DNA of 64,000 bases, from NCBI RefSeq assembly GCF_001021385.1, contig NZ_CP011773.1:2356001-2420000 (forward strand). Reading direction: 5' to 3'. The first letter of the stretch is position 1, and every line of letters starts with the position of its first letter. The stretch is from Mycobacterium sp. EPa45. GTDB lineage: Bacteria > Actinomycetota > Actinomycetes > Mycobacteriales > Mycobacteriaceae. The notes below the pieces were generated by a model that saw only the letters and a list, made by a program, of their open reading frames with translations, was not told the DNA's origin and ran no database searches. Position numbers and translations under genes: made by a program. Positions 55,654 to 64,000 of the stretch are shown in pieces.

Positions 55654-55743
55654 CGCTTCGATCGACGGCCGTAGCCGACTGGATTCACCTGTGATGACGC
55701 GAAACAGCTGAACAGTGAAATCAGAAAGGCTGAACGGACTTCT

Positions 55744-57990
55744 ATGTCTGTAGCTGAAATCGACGAAGGCGTATTCGAATCGACCGCCGTCATTGACAAC
55801 GGGAGCTTCGGCACCCGCACCGTACGTTTCGAGACCGGCCGGCTTGCGCAGCAGGCCGCCGGCTCCGTTGTCGCCTACCTCGACGACGAGACCATGCTGC
55901 TGAGTGCGACCACCGCCAGCAAGACCCCCAAAGATCACTTCGACTTCTTCCCGCTCACGATCGACGTCGAGGAGCGGATGTACGCCGCCGGGCGTATCCC
56001 CGGGTCGTTCTTCCGCCGCGAAGGCCGTCCCTCCACCGACGCGATCCTGACCTGCCGGCTCATCGACCGTCCGCTGCGTCCGACCTTCGTCTCGGGCCTG
56101 CGCAACGAGATCCAGGTCGTGGTCACCATCCTGAGCCTGGACCCCAAAGATCTGTACGACGTGCTGGCGATCAACGCCGCGTCGGCGTCCACCCAGATTT
56201 CCGGTCTGCCGTTCTCCGGCCCGGTCGGCGGCGTGCGCGTCGCCCTGATCGACGGCCAGTGGGTTGCGTTCCCCACCGTCGAGCAGCTCGAATCCGCCGT
56301 GTTCGACATGGTCGTGGCGGGCCGCAAGGCCGGTGACGACGTCGCGATCATGATGGTCGAGGCCGAGGCCACCGAGAATGTGATCGAGCTGGTTGCCGGT
56401 GGCGCCGGCGCGCCCACCGAAGCCGTCGTGGCCGAGGGCCTCGAAGCCGCCAAGCCGTTCATCGCCGCACTGTGCGATGCACAGAAGGCGTTGGCGGACA
56501 AGGCTGCCAAGCCGGTCGCCGACTACCCGCTGTTCCCTGATTACCAGGACGACGTGTACGCGGCCGTTGCGCACGTGGCAGGCGACTCGCTTGCGCAGGC
56601 GCTCACCATCGCCGGCAAGCACGAGCGCGACGAGCGCACCGACGAGATCAAGAACGAGGTCCTCGGCGAGCTCAGCGAGACATTCGCCGGGCGCGAGAAG
56701 GAGATCGGCGCGGCCTACCGCTCGCTGACCAAGAAGCTTGTGCGCCAACGGATCCTGACCGACCACTTCCGCATCGACGGTCGCGGTGTCACCGACATCC
56801 GCGCCCTGTCGGCGGAGGTCGCCATCATCCCGCGGGCGCACGGCAGCGCGCTGTTCGAGCGTGGCGAGACCCAGATCATGGGTGTCACGACTCTCGACAT
56901 GGTCAAGATGGCCCAGCAGATCGACTCACTGGGGCCGGAGACGTCAAAGCGCTACATGCATCACTACAACTTCCCGCCGTACTCGACCGGTGAGACCGGC
57001 CGGGTCGGCTCCCCGAAGCGCCGCGAGATCGGTCACGGGGCGCTTGCCGAGCGTGCGCTGGTTCCGGTGCTGCCGAGCGTCGAGGAGTTCCCGTACGCGA
57101 TCCGCCAGGTGTCGGAAGCGTTGGGCTCCAACGGTTCCACCTCGATGGGCTCGGTGTGCGCCTCGACGCTGTCGCTGCTGAACGCCGGTGTGCCGCTGAA
57201 GGCGCCGGTGGCCGGTATCGCCATGGGTCTGGTCTCCGATGACGTCGACGGCGAGCGTCGCTTCGTCACCCTGACCGACATCCTCGGCGCCGAGGATGCC
57301 TTCGGCGACATGGACTTCAAGTGCGCGGGCACCAAGGACTTCGTCACCGCACTGCAGTTGGACACCAAGCTGGACGGCATCCCGTCGCAGGTGCTGGCCG
57401 GTGCGCTGTCGCAGGCCAAGGATGCGCGCCTGACGATCCTCGAGGTCATGGCCGAGGCCATCGACGCCCCGGACGAGATGAGCCCGTACGCACCGCGCGT
57501 CACGGCCATCAAGGTCCCGATCGACAAGATCGGCGAGATCATCGGCCCCAAGGGCAAGATGATCAACTCGATCACCGAGGAGACCGGCGCCTCGATCTCG
57601 ATCGAGGACGACGGCACGGTGTTCGTCGGTGCGACCGACGGTCCGTCGGCGCAGGCGGCCATCGACCGCATCAACGCGATCGCCAACCCGCAGCTGCCCA
57701 AGGTCGGGGAGCGGTTCCTCGGAACCGTGGTCAAGACCACCGATTTCGGTGCTTTCGTATCGCTGCTGCCCGGCCGTGACGGCCTGGTCCACATCTCGAA
57801 GCTGGGTAGGGGCAAGCGGATCGCCAAGGTCGAGGATGTCGTCAAGCTCGGCGACAAGCTCCGTGTGGAGATCGCTGACATCGACAACCGCGGCAAGATC
57901 TCGCTGATCCTGGTGGACGAAGAGGGGGCAGCGGCTCCCGACGATGCACCGGCGCCCGTGGATGCCGATGCCGCGACTGCCAGCAGCTAG
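55744..57990 (+). CDS. pnp: Polyribonucleotide nucleotidyltransferase (PNPase / GpsI)
   Basis: 748 residues. Degrades RNA 3' to 5' with phosphate, releasing nucleoside diphosphates. Two RNase PH domains are visible ([40 protein letters not shown] in the first; [18 protein letters not shown] and [19 protein letters not shown] in the second), then the KH domain ([20 protein letters not shown]) and the S1 domain ([20 protein letters not shown]). Length fits the mycobacterial GpsI (about 752). AAAGG upstream lies far from the ATG. Confidence 0.97.
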   Translation: MSVAEIDEGVFESTAVIDNGSFGTRTVRFETGRLAQQAAGSVVAYLDDETMLLSATTASKTPKDHFDFFPLTIDVEERMYAAGRIPGSFFRREGRPSTDAILTCRLIDRPLRPTFVSGLRNEIQVVVTILSLDPKDLYDVLAINAASASTQISGLPFSGPVGGVRVALIDGQWVAFPTVEQLESAVFDMVVAGRKAGDDVAIMMVEAEATENVIELVAGGAGAPTEAVVAEGLEAAKPFIAALCDAQKALADKAAKPVADYPLFPDYQDDVYAAVAHVAGDSLAQALTIAGKHERDERTDEIKNEVLGELSETFAGREKEIGAAYRSLTKKLVRQRILTDHFRIDGRGVTDIRALSAEVAIIPRAHGSALFERGETQIMGVTTLDMVKMAQQIDSLGPETSKRYMHHYNFPPYSTGETGRVGSPKRREIGHGALAERALVPVLPSVEEFPYAIRQVSEALGSNGSTSMGSVCASTLSLLNAGVPLKAPVAGIAMGLVSDDVDGERRFVTLTDILGAEDAFGDMDFKCAGTKDFVTALQLDTKLDGIPSQVLAGALSQAKDARLTILEVMAEAIDAPDEMSPYAPRVTAIKVPIDKIGEIIGPKGKMINSITEETGASISIEDDGTVFVGATDGPSAQAAIDRINAIANPQLPKVGERFLGTVVKTTDFGAFVSLLPGRDGLVHISKLGRGKRIAKVEDVVKLGDKLRVEIADIDNRGKISLILVDEEGAAAPDDAPAPVDADAATASS

Positions 57991-59350
57991 TTCCGGCGGG
58001 CAGGAGCGAAGCGACACGGGGATCAACACAGCTGCACTTCGCCGCGGCCGGCGGCTCAATGAGGCGCCGGTTGCGGTGCGGCGCACGGTCCTTTCCGGCG
58101 GGCTGCGGGTCGTCACCGAATTCGTGCCGTCGGTGCGGTCGGCCTCGGTAGGTGTCTGGGTCAACGTGGGTTCGCGCGATGAAGGCCCGACTGTTGCCGG
58201 TGCCGCGCACTTCCTCGAGCACCTGTTGTTCAAGGCGACCCCCACGCGCACGGCCGTCGAGATCGCTCAATCGGTCGACGCCGTCGGCGGTGAACTCAAC
58301 GCGTTCACCGCCAAAGAACACACCTGTTACTACGCTCACGTTCTGGACGATGATCTCGAGCTGGCCGTCGATCTGGTGGCCGACGTAGTGCTCAACGGCG
58401 TGTGCGCATCCCAGGACGTCGAACTGGAACGCGATGTCGTCCTCGAAGAGATCGCGATGCGCGACGACGACCCCGAAGACGCACTCGGCGACGTGTTCCT
58501 GACCGCCATGTTCGGCGACCATCCTGTCGGGCGGCCCGTGATCGGCAGCGTCGACTCGGTCTCCGGGATGACCAGGTCGCAGCTGCACTCCTTCCACGTG
58601 CGCCGGTACACCCCGGAGCGGATGGTCGTGGCGGTAGCGGGCAATGTCGACCATGACGAGGTCGTTCGGTTGGTGCGCAAGCATTTCGGACCGCACTTGG
58701 TGAAAGGACGCCGACCGCTGCCGCCGCGCAAGGGCACCGGCCGGCTGACCGGCGCTCCCAGCCTGGAGTTGATCAACCGTGACGCCGAGCAGACCCATTT
58801 GGCGCTCGGGGTACGGGTGCCCGGTCGCAACTGGCCGCAGCGATGGGCCTTGTCGGTGCTCAACACCGCCCTGGGCGGCGGCCTGAGTTCCCGGCTGTTT
58901 CAGCAGATTCGGGAGAACCGCGGATTGGCCTATTCGGTGTACTCGTCTGTTGACAGTTTCTCGGACGCGGGAGCATTGTCGGTGTATGCGGCGTGTCTTC
59001 CCGAGCGGTTCGACGAGGTGGTGCGGTTGACCACCGAAGTCCTCGAGGGCGTGGCGCGCGACGGCATCACCGAAGCGGAGTGCCGGATCGCCAAGGGGTC
59101 TATCCGTGGCGGGCTGGTGCTGGGTCTGGAAGACTCCGCGTCGCGCATGCACCGTTTGGGCCGCAGCGAGCTGAACTACGGCGAGTACCGCAGCGTGGCC
59201 AGCACGTTGGAGCACATCGACGCGGTCACTCTCGACCAGGTCAACGCAGTGGCCCGCCAGGTGCTGACCAAGCCCTTCGGAGCCGCCGTCCTGGGCCCGC
59301 ACAGATCCAAACGTTCTCTGCCACAGCCACTTCGGACGATCAGGAGTTAG
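57968..59350 (+). CDS. pepR: M16-family zinc protease PepR
   Basis: 460 residues if ATG 57968 is used; ATG 57944 and 57962 are also in frame inside pnp, and the start is uncertain because none has a clear ribosome site. The inverted zinc motif H-x-x-E-H is in [16 protein letters not shown] and the third ligand Glu is in [22 protein letters not shown]. The second half, lacking the motif, starts near [18 protein letters not shown]. It matches the mycobacterial PepR (M16B peptidase) next to pnp; substrate unknown. Overlaps pnp by 23 nt. Confidence 0.9.
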   Translation: MPRLPAASSGGQERSDTGINTAALRRGRRLNEAPVAVRRTVLSGGLRVVTEFVPSVRSASVGVWVNVGSRDEGPTVAGAAHFLEHLLFKATPTRTAVEIAQSVDAVGGELNAFTAKEHTCYYAHVLDDDLELAVDLVADVVLNGVCASQDVELERDVVLEEIAMRDDDPEDALGDVFLTAMFGDHPVGRPVIGSVDSVSGMTRSQLHSFHVRRYTPERMVVAVAGNVDHDEVVRLVRKHFGPHLVKGRRPLPPRKGTGRLTGAPSLELINRDAEQTHLALGVRVPGRNWPQRWALSVLNTALGGGLSSRLFQQIRENRGLAYSVYSSVDSFSDAGALSVYAACLPERFDEVVRLTTEVLEGVARDGITEAECRIAKGSIRGGLVLGLEDSASRMHRLGRSELNYGEYRSVASTLEHIDAVTLDQVNAVARQVLTKPFGAAVLGPHRSKRSLPQPLRTIRS

Positions 59351-59352
59351 CC

Positions 59353-60378
59353 GTGTCGTTTCGCCTGCAGGACTTGGCGGTACCCATTCTCGGTGCACCA
59401 ATGGCAGGCGGTCCGAGCACGCCCGCCCTGGCGGCAGCGGTGTCCAACGCCGGCGGCCTGGGATTCGTGGCGGCCGGCTATCTGACTGCGGATAAATTCG
59501 CCGAGATCATCGGCGGAGCTCGGGCCCTGACCTCGGCGCCGATCGGCGTGAATCTCTTTGTGCCAGGCCCTTCGGCGGCGACTCCCGACGCGCTCGAGCG
59601 CTACCGCGAACAGCTGGCGCCGCTGGCCGAACACTACGGCGCTGAGATTCCGCAGCCGCACGCCGACGACGACGCCTGGCAGGCCAAACTCGACGTGGTC
59701 GCCGACGCCGCCCCGGAAGTCGCCTCGTTCACCTTCGGCTGCCCATCGCCCGAAGTCATTGCCCGGCTGCGTGATCGGGGCGTCCTGGTCGCAGTCACCG
59801 TTACCAGCCTGGACGAGGCGGGCGTGGCGGTAGCTGCCGGTGCCGACGCTCTGGTGGTGCAAGGCCCAGAGGCAGGCGGGCATCGGGGAACGTTCGATCC
59901 CGTCGCCCGGCCCGGCGAAGACCCGCTCGATTCACTGCTGGCCGCGATCGTCGCGGCGCACGACCTGCCGGTGATCGCCGCGGGCGGTCTTTCCAGCGCG
60001 GCGGATGTCCGTCGCGTGCTCGATGGCGGAGCCGCCGCGGCGCAGGCCGGCACCGCGTTCCTGCTGGCCGACGAGGCCGGCACCAACGCCGCCCATCGCG
60101 GCGCGCTGACCGATGCGAACTTCACCGAAACCGTGGTGACGCGGGCATTTTCGGGACGGTATGCGCGCGGGCTGGCCAACAACTTCACCGACCGCTATGA
60201 CGATGTGGCGCCGCTGGGATATCCGGAGGTCAACCAGATGACCGGTCCTTTGCGTCGCGCCGCGGTCGCCGCCGGTGACCCGCACGGCACGAATCTGTGG
60301 GCGGGAACGTCGTGGCGGCAGATCAGCGCGGGCAGCGCCGCCGATATCGTCGCGGCATTGGCCGGTGACGCTGGATGA
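59353..60378 (+). CDS. Nitronate monooxygenase / NPD-type FMN enzyme
   Basis: 341 residues from GTG 59353, with CAGGAG 7 nt upstream; a longer reading from 58993 would lie inside pepR. The TIM-barrel shows LAVPILGAPMAGGPSTPALA at the N-terminus, VVQGPEAGGHRGTFD around the FMN phosphate site and LPVIAAGGLSSAADVRRVL then GAAAAQAGTAFLLA. The family oxidises nitroalkanes or reduces enoyl-CoA-type substrates with FMN. The gene also follows pepR in M. tuberculosis (Rv2781c). Confidence 0.92.
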   Translation: MSFRLQDLAVPILGAPMAGGPSTPALAAAVSNAGGLGFVAAGYLTADKFAEIIGGARALTSAPIGVNLFVPGPSAATPDALERYREQLAPLAEHYGAEIPQPHADDDAWQAKLDVVADAAPEVASFTFGCPSPEVIARLRDRGVLVAVTVTSLDEAGVAVAAGADALVVQGPEAGGHRGTFDPVARPGEDPLDSLLAAIVAAHDLPVIAAGGLSSAADVRRVLDGGAAAAQAGTAFLLADEAGTNAAHRGALTDANFTETVVTRAFSGRYARGLANNFTDRYDDVAPLGYPEVNQMTGPLRRAAVAAGDPHGTNLWAGTSWRQISAGSAADIVAALAGDAG

Positions 60379-61289
60379 GTCTGCCGCGCCGACGATTTCT
60401 GGTAGCCGGTGCGGCGCTGACTTTCGTCGCGGCATGCGGTAGCAGGACGGTGCCCACGCATCCGACCCTCAGCGACCCGGCCGAGCCGCTGCCACCGGTC
60501 GGGCAGCGGATCGCCGCTCTGGAAAAGCGACACAACGCCGTCGTCGGCCTGTATGCGCAGAACCTCGATTCGAAAACCGAGGTGGCGTATCGCGACGGCG
60601 ACCTGTTCGCGATGTGTTCGACGTTCAAGGCCTATCTCTCGGCCCGGGTGCTGCAGAAGGCTCAGGCGGGGGAGTTGCTGTTGACCGACAGCGTGCTGGT
60701 CGAGCCGGCGGATCTGAAGCCGAATTCCCCCCGCACCGAGCCGAATGTCGGTCAGCGGATGGCGCTTTCGGATCTGTGCGCGGCCGCTCTGCAGGTCAGC
60801 GACAACACCGCGGCGAACCTGTTGTTGCGCACCATCGGCGGGCCGCCGGCGATCACCGCGTTCGCCCGATCGATCGGTGATGATCGCAGCCGGCTGGACC
60901 GCTGGGAGGCCGAGCTGAACTCGGCCCTTCCGGACGATCCTCGCGACACCAGCACGCCCCGCGCACTTGGCGGCGGTATCGCGAGGGTGCTCACCGGTGA
61001 TGTCCTCGACGAGCCGCACCGCAAACAGCTCGAAGACTGGATGCGGGCCAACACGACCTCGAGCATGCGAGGCGGTCTACCGCCGCGCTGGACGACGGCC
61101 GACAAGACCGGGTCCGGTGACTACGCCAGCACCAACGACGTCGGGATCGCATTCGGACCCAACGGCGAACACGTCCTGCTGGCGATCATGACCCGTACCA
61201 AGTCCGACGACGCGCGTGCCGAGCCGCTGCGCCCGCTCATCGCCGAGGTGGCGACTCTGGTGTTGCCGGAGGTCACACAGCCGCGATGA
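60375..61289 (+). CDS. Class A beta-lactamase, Tat lipoprotein
   Basis: 304 residues, ATG overlapping the previous stop. The signal has a twin-arginine motif (LPRRRFLVAG) and a lipobox TFVAACGS, so a folded, lipid-anchored periplasmic enzyme is likely. Catalytic motifs are complete: SxxK in CSTFKAYLS, SDN in QVSDNTAANLL, the Glu166 loop RWEAELNSALP and KTG in TADKTGSGDYAS. It would hydrolyse penicillins/cephalosporins. Class A enzymes such as BlaC are widespread in mycobacteria, but this position beside ald is not where M. tuberculosis has blaC. Confidence 0.92.
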   Translation: MSLPRRRFLVAGAALTFVAACGSRTVPTHPTLSDPAEPLPPVGQRIAALEKRHNAVVGLYAQNLDSKTEVAYRDGDLFAMCSTFKAYLSARVLQKAQAGELLLTDSVLVEPADLKPNSPRTEPNVGQRMALSDLCAAALQVSDNTAANLLLRTIGGPPAITAFARSIGDDRSRLDRWEAELNSALPDDPRDTSTPRALGGGIARVLTGDVLDEPHRKQLEDWMRANTTSSMRGGLPPRWTTADKTGSGDYASTNDVGIAFGPNGEHVLLAIMTRTKSDDARAEPLRPLIAEVATLVLPEVTQPR

Positions 61290-61345
61290 GTTTCGCTCGC
61301 AGAGGGTGTCAGTCCTAGGGAAGAAACCAGCCGAAAGGATTCATC

Positions 61346-62149
61346 GTGAGTGACTACGCCGCCCCCGTCGGGGCGCCTATCTGGTTCGACCTGATGAGCA
61401 GCGATCCCGTGCGCGCTGCGGATTTCTACCAGCAGATCTTCGGCTGGCACCTCGAGGGGCCGGCCAATCCGGAGTTCGGCGGCTATCAGAACTTCACCCG
61501 CAACGGTAAGCGGGTCGCGGGGCTGATCCCGCCGATGGGCGATGGCCCGGCCAACATCTGGTCGGTGTACTTGCACACCTCCGACGGCACTGCCACCGTC
61601 GCGGCCGCGGAGGCGGCAGGGGCGACGGTGATGGTGCCCCCGATGGCGGTCGGCGACCTGGGTTCGATGATGGTTGTCGCCGACCCGGCCGGCGCCGTCA
61701 TCGGATTCTGGCAACCCGGCACACACCCGGGGTTCACGGAATGGGGTGAGCACGGCACGCCGTACTGGTTCGAATGCCAGAGCAAGGACTTCGAGACGTC
61801 AGTGGCGTTCTATCAAGCGGTTCTCGGCGCTCGGATTGAAGAGATCGGAACCGGTGGAGACCCGGAGGCCGTCGGGCCAGACCGTTATGGGCAGGTCTTC
61901 GTCGGGGAGAGTGCGTATTCGGGAATCATGGACGCGGCCAAGCTTTTTCCGGCCGAGGTGCCGTCGTTCTGGCAGGTATACATCACCGTCGACGATGTGG
62001 CCGCGACAGTCAAGCAGGCCGAGGCGCTGGGCGCGGAGATCTTGATGCCCGGGGAGGACACCCCCTACGGCACCCTCGCCGTGATCAGAGATCCGCTGGG
62101 CGCGCTGATCTGCCTAGGGCATCCGCCGGAGGGTATGTCCCGGCCCTGA
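61346..62149 (+). CDS. Two-domain glyoxalase-fold (VOC) protein
   Basis: 267 residues, GTG start with AAAGGA 7 nt upstream. Two VOC units: APIWFDLMSSDPVRAADFYQQIFGWHLEG, and GTPYWFECQSKDFETSVAFYQAVLGARIEE. It is close in layout to the mycobacterial CFP30B/TB27.3 (Rv0577) type proteins, which are secreted or bind lipophilic ligands. Metal-binding His/Glu residues of classical glyoxalase I are not clearly kept, so the enzyme role is open. No signal peptide. Confidence 0.85.
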   Translation: MSDYAAPVGAPIWFDLMSSDPVRAADFYQQIFGWHLEGPANPEFGGYQNFTRNGKRVAGLIPPMGDGPANIWSVYLHTSDGTATVAAAEAAGATVMVPPMAVGDLGSMMVVADPAGAVIGFWQPGTHPGFTEWGEHGTPYWFECQSKDFETSVAFYQAVLGARIEEIGTGGDPEAVGPDRYGQVFVGESAYSGIMDAAKLFPAEVPSFWQVYITVDDVAATVKQAEALGAEILMPGEDTPYGTLAVIRDPLGALICLGHPPEGMSRP

Positions 62150-62159
62150 ACGTCAACGA

Positions 62160-62186
62160 ACCGGGACGCTAAGAAGCTGTCCCGGT
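62160..62186. terminator. Hairpin between VOC gene and ald
   Basis: ACCGGGAC (62160-62167) and GTCCCGGT (62179-62186) form a perfect 8-bp stem with an 11-nt loop, 11 nt after the VOC gene stop. A bidirectional terminator for the convergent pair. Confidence 0.65.
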
Positions 62187-62199
62187 CCGCTGTGTGGCG

Positions 62200-62216
62200 G
62201 TGAGCTATTGACTCAC
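62200..62216. terminator. Second hairpin before the ald stop
   Basis: GTGAG (62200-62204) and CTCAC (62212-62216) enclose a 7-nt loop, followed on the plus strand by AAGAATTTT, the only near T-run here. It could serve plus-strand termination. Confidence 0.45.
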
Positions 62217-62224
62217 AAGAATTT

Positions 62225-63352
62225 TCAGGCCAGCAGGCCGGCCGGATCGGTGTAGGCCAGATCCAGGTCGTGGGCGACCTCGTGGTTGAGCAGTTGTCCG
62301 TGGTGGGTCGACAAGCCCTTGGCCAAAGCCGGGTCGGACACGCACGCGTCCCGCCAACCCTTGTCGGCCAGCTTGATCACGTAGGGCATGGTGGCGTTGG
62401 TCAGTGCGTAGGTCGACGTGCGCGGGACTGCGCCGGGCATGTTGGCCACGCAGTAGAACACCGCGTCGTGCACCATGAAGGTCGGGTTGTCGTGCGTGGT
62501 GGGCTTGGAGTCCTCGAAGCAGCCGCCCTGGTCGATGGCGATGTCGACCAGAACCGCGCCCGGCTTCATCTGTGCCACAGTCGCATTGGTGACCAGTTTG
62601 GGTGCCTTGGCGCCCGGTACCAGCACGGCACCGATGACGAGGTCGGCCTGCTTGACGGCGTCCTCGAGGTCGAGTCGCGAGGAGTACCGGGTCTCGATGG
62701 CGCCACCGTATTCGGCGTCGATCTTTCGCAGGATGTTGATGTTGAGGTCGAACACGGTGACGTGTGCGCCCATACCCCAGGCGACGGCAGCGGCGTTGTC
62801 GCCGGCCATTCCGCCGCCGATCACGACGACCTTCGCCGGGGCGACGCCGGGAACGCCGCCCATCAGTACACCGCGACCGCCCTGGGTACGCATCAAGTGG
62901 TAGGCGCCGACCTGTGCGGAAAGCCGGCCGGCCACCTCGCTCATGGGAGCCAGGAGGGGAAGCGCCACCGACCCGTCTGATCCGGTGGTCTGCACCGTCT
63001 CGTAGGCGATCGACGTGGTGCCCGACGCGAGCAGGGCGTCGGTGCACGGCCGCGACGCCGCCAGGTGCAGGTAGGTGAAGAGGGTCTGGTCCTTGCGCAT
63101 GCGCGAGTACTCGGCCTCGATGGGTTCCTTGACCTTCAGCAGCAGGTCGGCCTCGGCCCACACCTGTTCGGCACCGTTGATGATCTGCGCACCGGCTGCC
63201 TTGAAGTCGGCGTCGTGGATGGCCGATCCTTCGCCGGCGCCGGCCTGGACGATGACGTCGTGGCCACGGCGGACCAGCTCGGAAACGCCGGCCGGGGTGA
63301 TCGCGACGCGGTATTCGTTGTTCTTGATCTCCGTCGGGATGCCGACGCGCAT
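62225..63352 (-). CDS. ald: L-alanine dehydrogenase
   Basis: 375 residues from ATG 63352, with AAGGAG 6 nt upstream. Interconverts alanine and pyruvate with NADH/NAD and ammonium. Signatures: [20 protein letters not shown] at the start, the substrate region [19 protein letters not shown], the NAD fold [21 protein letters not shown] and [18 protein letters not shown]. The family is used under low oxygen or when alanine is the nitrogen source. It is divergent from aldR, which activates it in mycobacteria. Confidence 0.96.
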   Translation of the reverse strand: MRVGIPTEIKNNEYRVAITPAGVSELVRRGHDVIVQAGAGEGSAIHDADFKAAGAQIINGAEQVWAEADLLLKVKEPIEAEYSRMRKDQTLFTYLHLAASRPCTDALLASGTTSIAYETVQTTGSDGSVALPLLAPMSEVAGRLSAQVGAYHLMRTQGGRGVLMGGVPGVAPAKVVVIGGGMAGDNAAAVAWGMGAHVTVFDLNINILRKIDAEYGGAIETRYSSRLDLEDAVKQADLVIGAVLVPGAKAPKLVTNATVAQMKPGAVLVDIAIDQGGCFEDSKPTTHDNPTFMVHDAVFYCVANMPGAVPRTSTYALTNATMPYVIKLADKGWRDACVSDPALAKGLSTHHGQLLNHEVAHDLDLAYTDPAGLLA

Positions 63353-63396
63353 GATCGCTCCTTGACTTGGATTTGCCCCCACCAATTGTGAAGAAC

Positions 63397-63439
63397 ATTC
63401 GATGTGATCGCAATCATGATGACGAAGATTCGATAGAAT
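63397..63439. promoter_or_regulatory. AldR-type sites and aldR -10 box in the ald/aldR gap
   Basis: ATTCGAT occurs twice, at 63397-63403 and 63428-63434, 31 bp (three helical turns) apart, each preceded by a GAAG-rich half (GAAGAAC / GACGAAG). The second overlaps a TAGAAT -10 box (63434-63439) that ends 6 nt before the aldR ATG. This fits binding of an octameric Lrp/AsnC protein controlling both genes. Confidence 0.6.
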
Positions 63440-63445
63440 GCCGCC

Positions 63446-63958
63446 ATGACCGAAGGATCGACGACATCCGCTGTCCGCGCGACGCCTGTTCCGAAGGATG
63501 TTCGGGCCGACCTCGACGATGTCGATCGGCGGATCCTCGCGGCGCTGCATGCCGACGCGCGAATCTCCAACAGTGCGCTGGCCGACGCGGTCGGAATCGC
63601 GCCGTCGACCTGTCACGGCCGGGTACGTCGGCTGCAGGACATCGGGGTGATCCGCGGCTTCTACACCGATATCGATCCAGCCGCGATCGGGTTGTCGCTG
63701 CAAGCCATGATCTCGGTGACCCTGCAAGCCAACGCCCGCGGCAAGATTCTCAGCTTCATCCAGCAGATTCGGCGCAAGCCGCAGGTGATGGATGTCTACT
63801 TCCTGGCCGGCGCCGACGATTTCATCATTCACGTGGCCGCCCGTGACACCGATGACTTGCGGTCGTTCGTCGTCGAAAACCTCAACGCCGACGCCGATGT
63901 ATCCGGCACGCAGACGTCGTTGATCTTCGAGCACCTGCGCGGCGCCGCACCGCTGTAG
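63446..63958 (+). CDS. aldR: Lrp/AsnC-family regulator AldR
   Basis: 170 residues. The N-terminal HTH is DLDDVDRRILAALHADARIS then NSALADAVGIAPSTCHGRVRRL; the C-terminal RAM domain begins with LSLQAMISVTLQANARGKI and continues to FLAGADDFIIHVAARDTDDL. A homolog (Rv2779c/AldR) controls ald by binding alanine or other amino acids. It is divergent from ald over a 93-bp gap and is probably translated from a leaderless mRNA. Confidence 0.92.
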   Translation: MTEGSTTSAVRATPVPKDVRADLDDVDRRILAALHADARISNSALADAVGIAPSTCHGRVRRLQDIGVIRGFYTDIDPAAIGLSLQAMISVTLQANARGKILSFIQQIRRKPQVMDVYFLAGADDFIIHVAARDTDDLRSFVVENLNADADVSGTQTSLIFEHLRGAAPL

Positions 63959-63965
63959 GTCGGCG

Positions 63966-64000
63966 TCAGGCCGCGTCGTCATCCCCGGCCAGCCGTTCGG
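63966..64000 (-). CDS. C-terminal end of a minus-strand gene, cut by the window edge
   Basis: On the minus strand the last codons read ERLAGDDDAA followed by TGA at 63968-63966, entering from the right edge. An acidic, alanine-rich end directly after aldR is plausible coding sequence, but 12 codons do not allow identification. Confidence 0.3.
   Translation of the reverse strand, partial: ERLAGDDDAA

Overview
The window is GC-rich, tightly packed chromosomal DNA from a mycobacterium, probably a fast-growing Mycobacterium/Mycolicibacterium. Four things point there: mycothione reductase (mtr), EfpA-type transporters, malate:quinone oxidoreductase (mqo), and a gene order (mtr, mqo, GNAT, chelatase, cobO, cobB, cysG, efpA, proS, rimP, nusA, ylxR, infB, rbfA, nrnA, dinF, then metallophosphatase, pptT, truB, sirR, ribF, rpsO, pnp, pepR, nitronate monooxygenase, ald, aldR) that matches, from memory, the Rv2855-Rv2779 block of M. 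tuberculosis. Many starts are GTG or TTG, 4-bp ATGA/GTGA overlaps are common, and many starts have only a TANNNT -10 box 6-8 nt upstream, the pattern of mycobacterial leaderless mRNAs. I see no tRNA, rRNA, insertion sequence, prophage or CRISPR array. No gene-free stretch exceeds 300 bp; the longest is 55479-55743, which holds two hairpins.

Layout. 1-3668: end of a large AAA/TPR regulator and a UGT-type glycosyltransferase. 3779-5236: convergent pair of a DUF5134-like membrane protein and a zinc-finger (ZAS) membrane protein. 5315-8318: ArsR/SmtB metal sensor and an ECF cobalt/nickel importer (cbiM, cbiN-like, cbiQ, cbiO) behind a palindromic operator. 8400-14929 (minus): operon of alpha/beta hydrolase, mtr, a glycerol-kinase-like FGGY kinase, a GlpA-like flavoprotein with a BFD iron-sulfur domain and a second flavoprotein. 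15049-22153: mqo, acetyltransferase, AAA/VWA chelatase (split by a -1 frame change), cobO, cobB, cysG. 22187-25334: two tandem EfpA-like drug transporters. 25439-28226: small helical protein, NCS1 permease, DUF3533-like membrane protein. 28238-40291: proS, ferritin-like and Tat-lipoprotein pair, then the rimP-nusA-(FAD protein)-ylxR-infB-rbfA-nrnA-dinF translation/RNA operon.

40288-49843 is the accessory part: TetR with divergent glycosyltransferase, methyltransferase, a 1016-residue secreted GH18 protein with duplicated modules, enoyl-CoA hydratase, DUF2277, DUF1802, CocE/NonD hydrolase and DUF3558 protein. 49915-64000 returns to conserved order, with a Tat-lipoprotein class A beta-lactamase and a glyoxalase-like protein between the nitronate monooxygenase and ald.

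The genes suggest one joint theme: cobalt uptake (cbiMNQO), cobalt or magnesium insertion (chelatase), corrin amidation (cobB), adenosylation (cobO) and the uroporphyrinogen/precorrin branch (cysG) lie within 17 kb. The observations most worth checking are the chelatase frame break, the 32-bp palindrome over an ArsR promoter, the 21-bp inverted repeat after cbiO, the duplicated module in the GH18 protein, and the altered substrate motif of the FGGY kinase.
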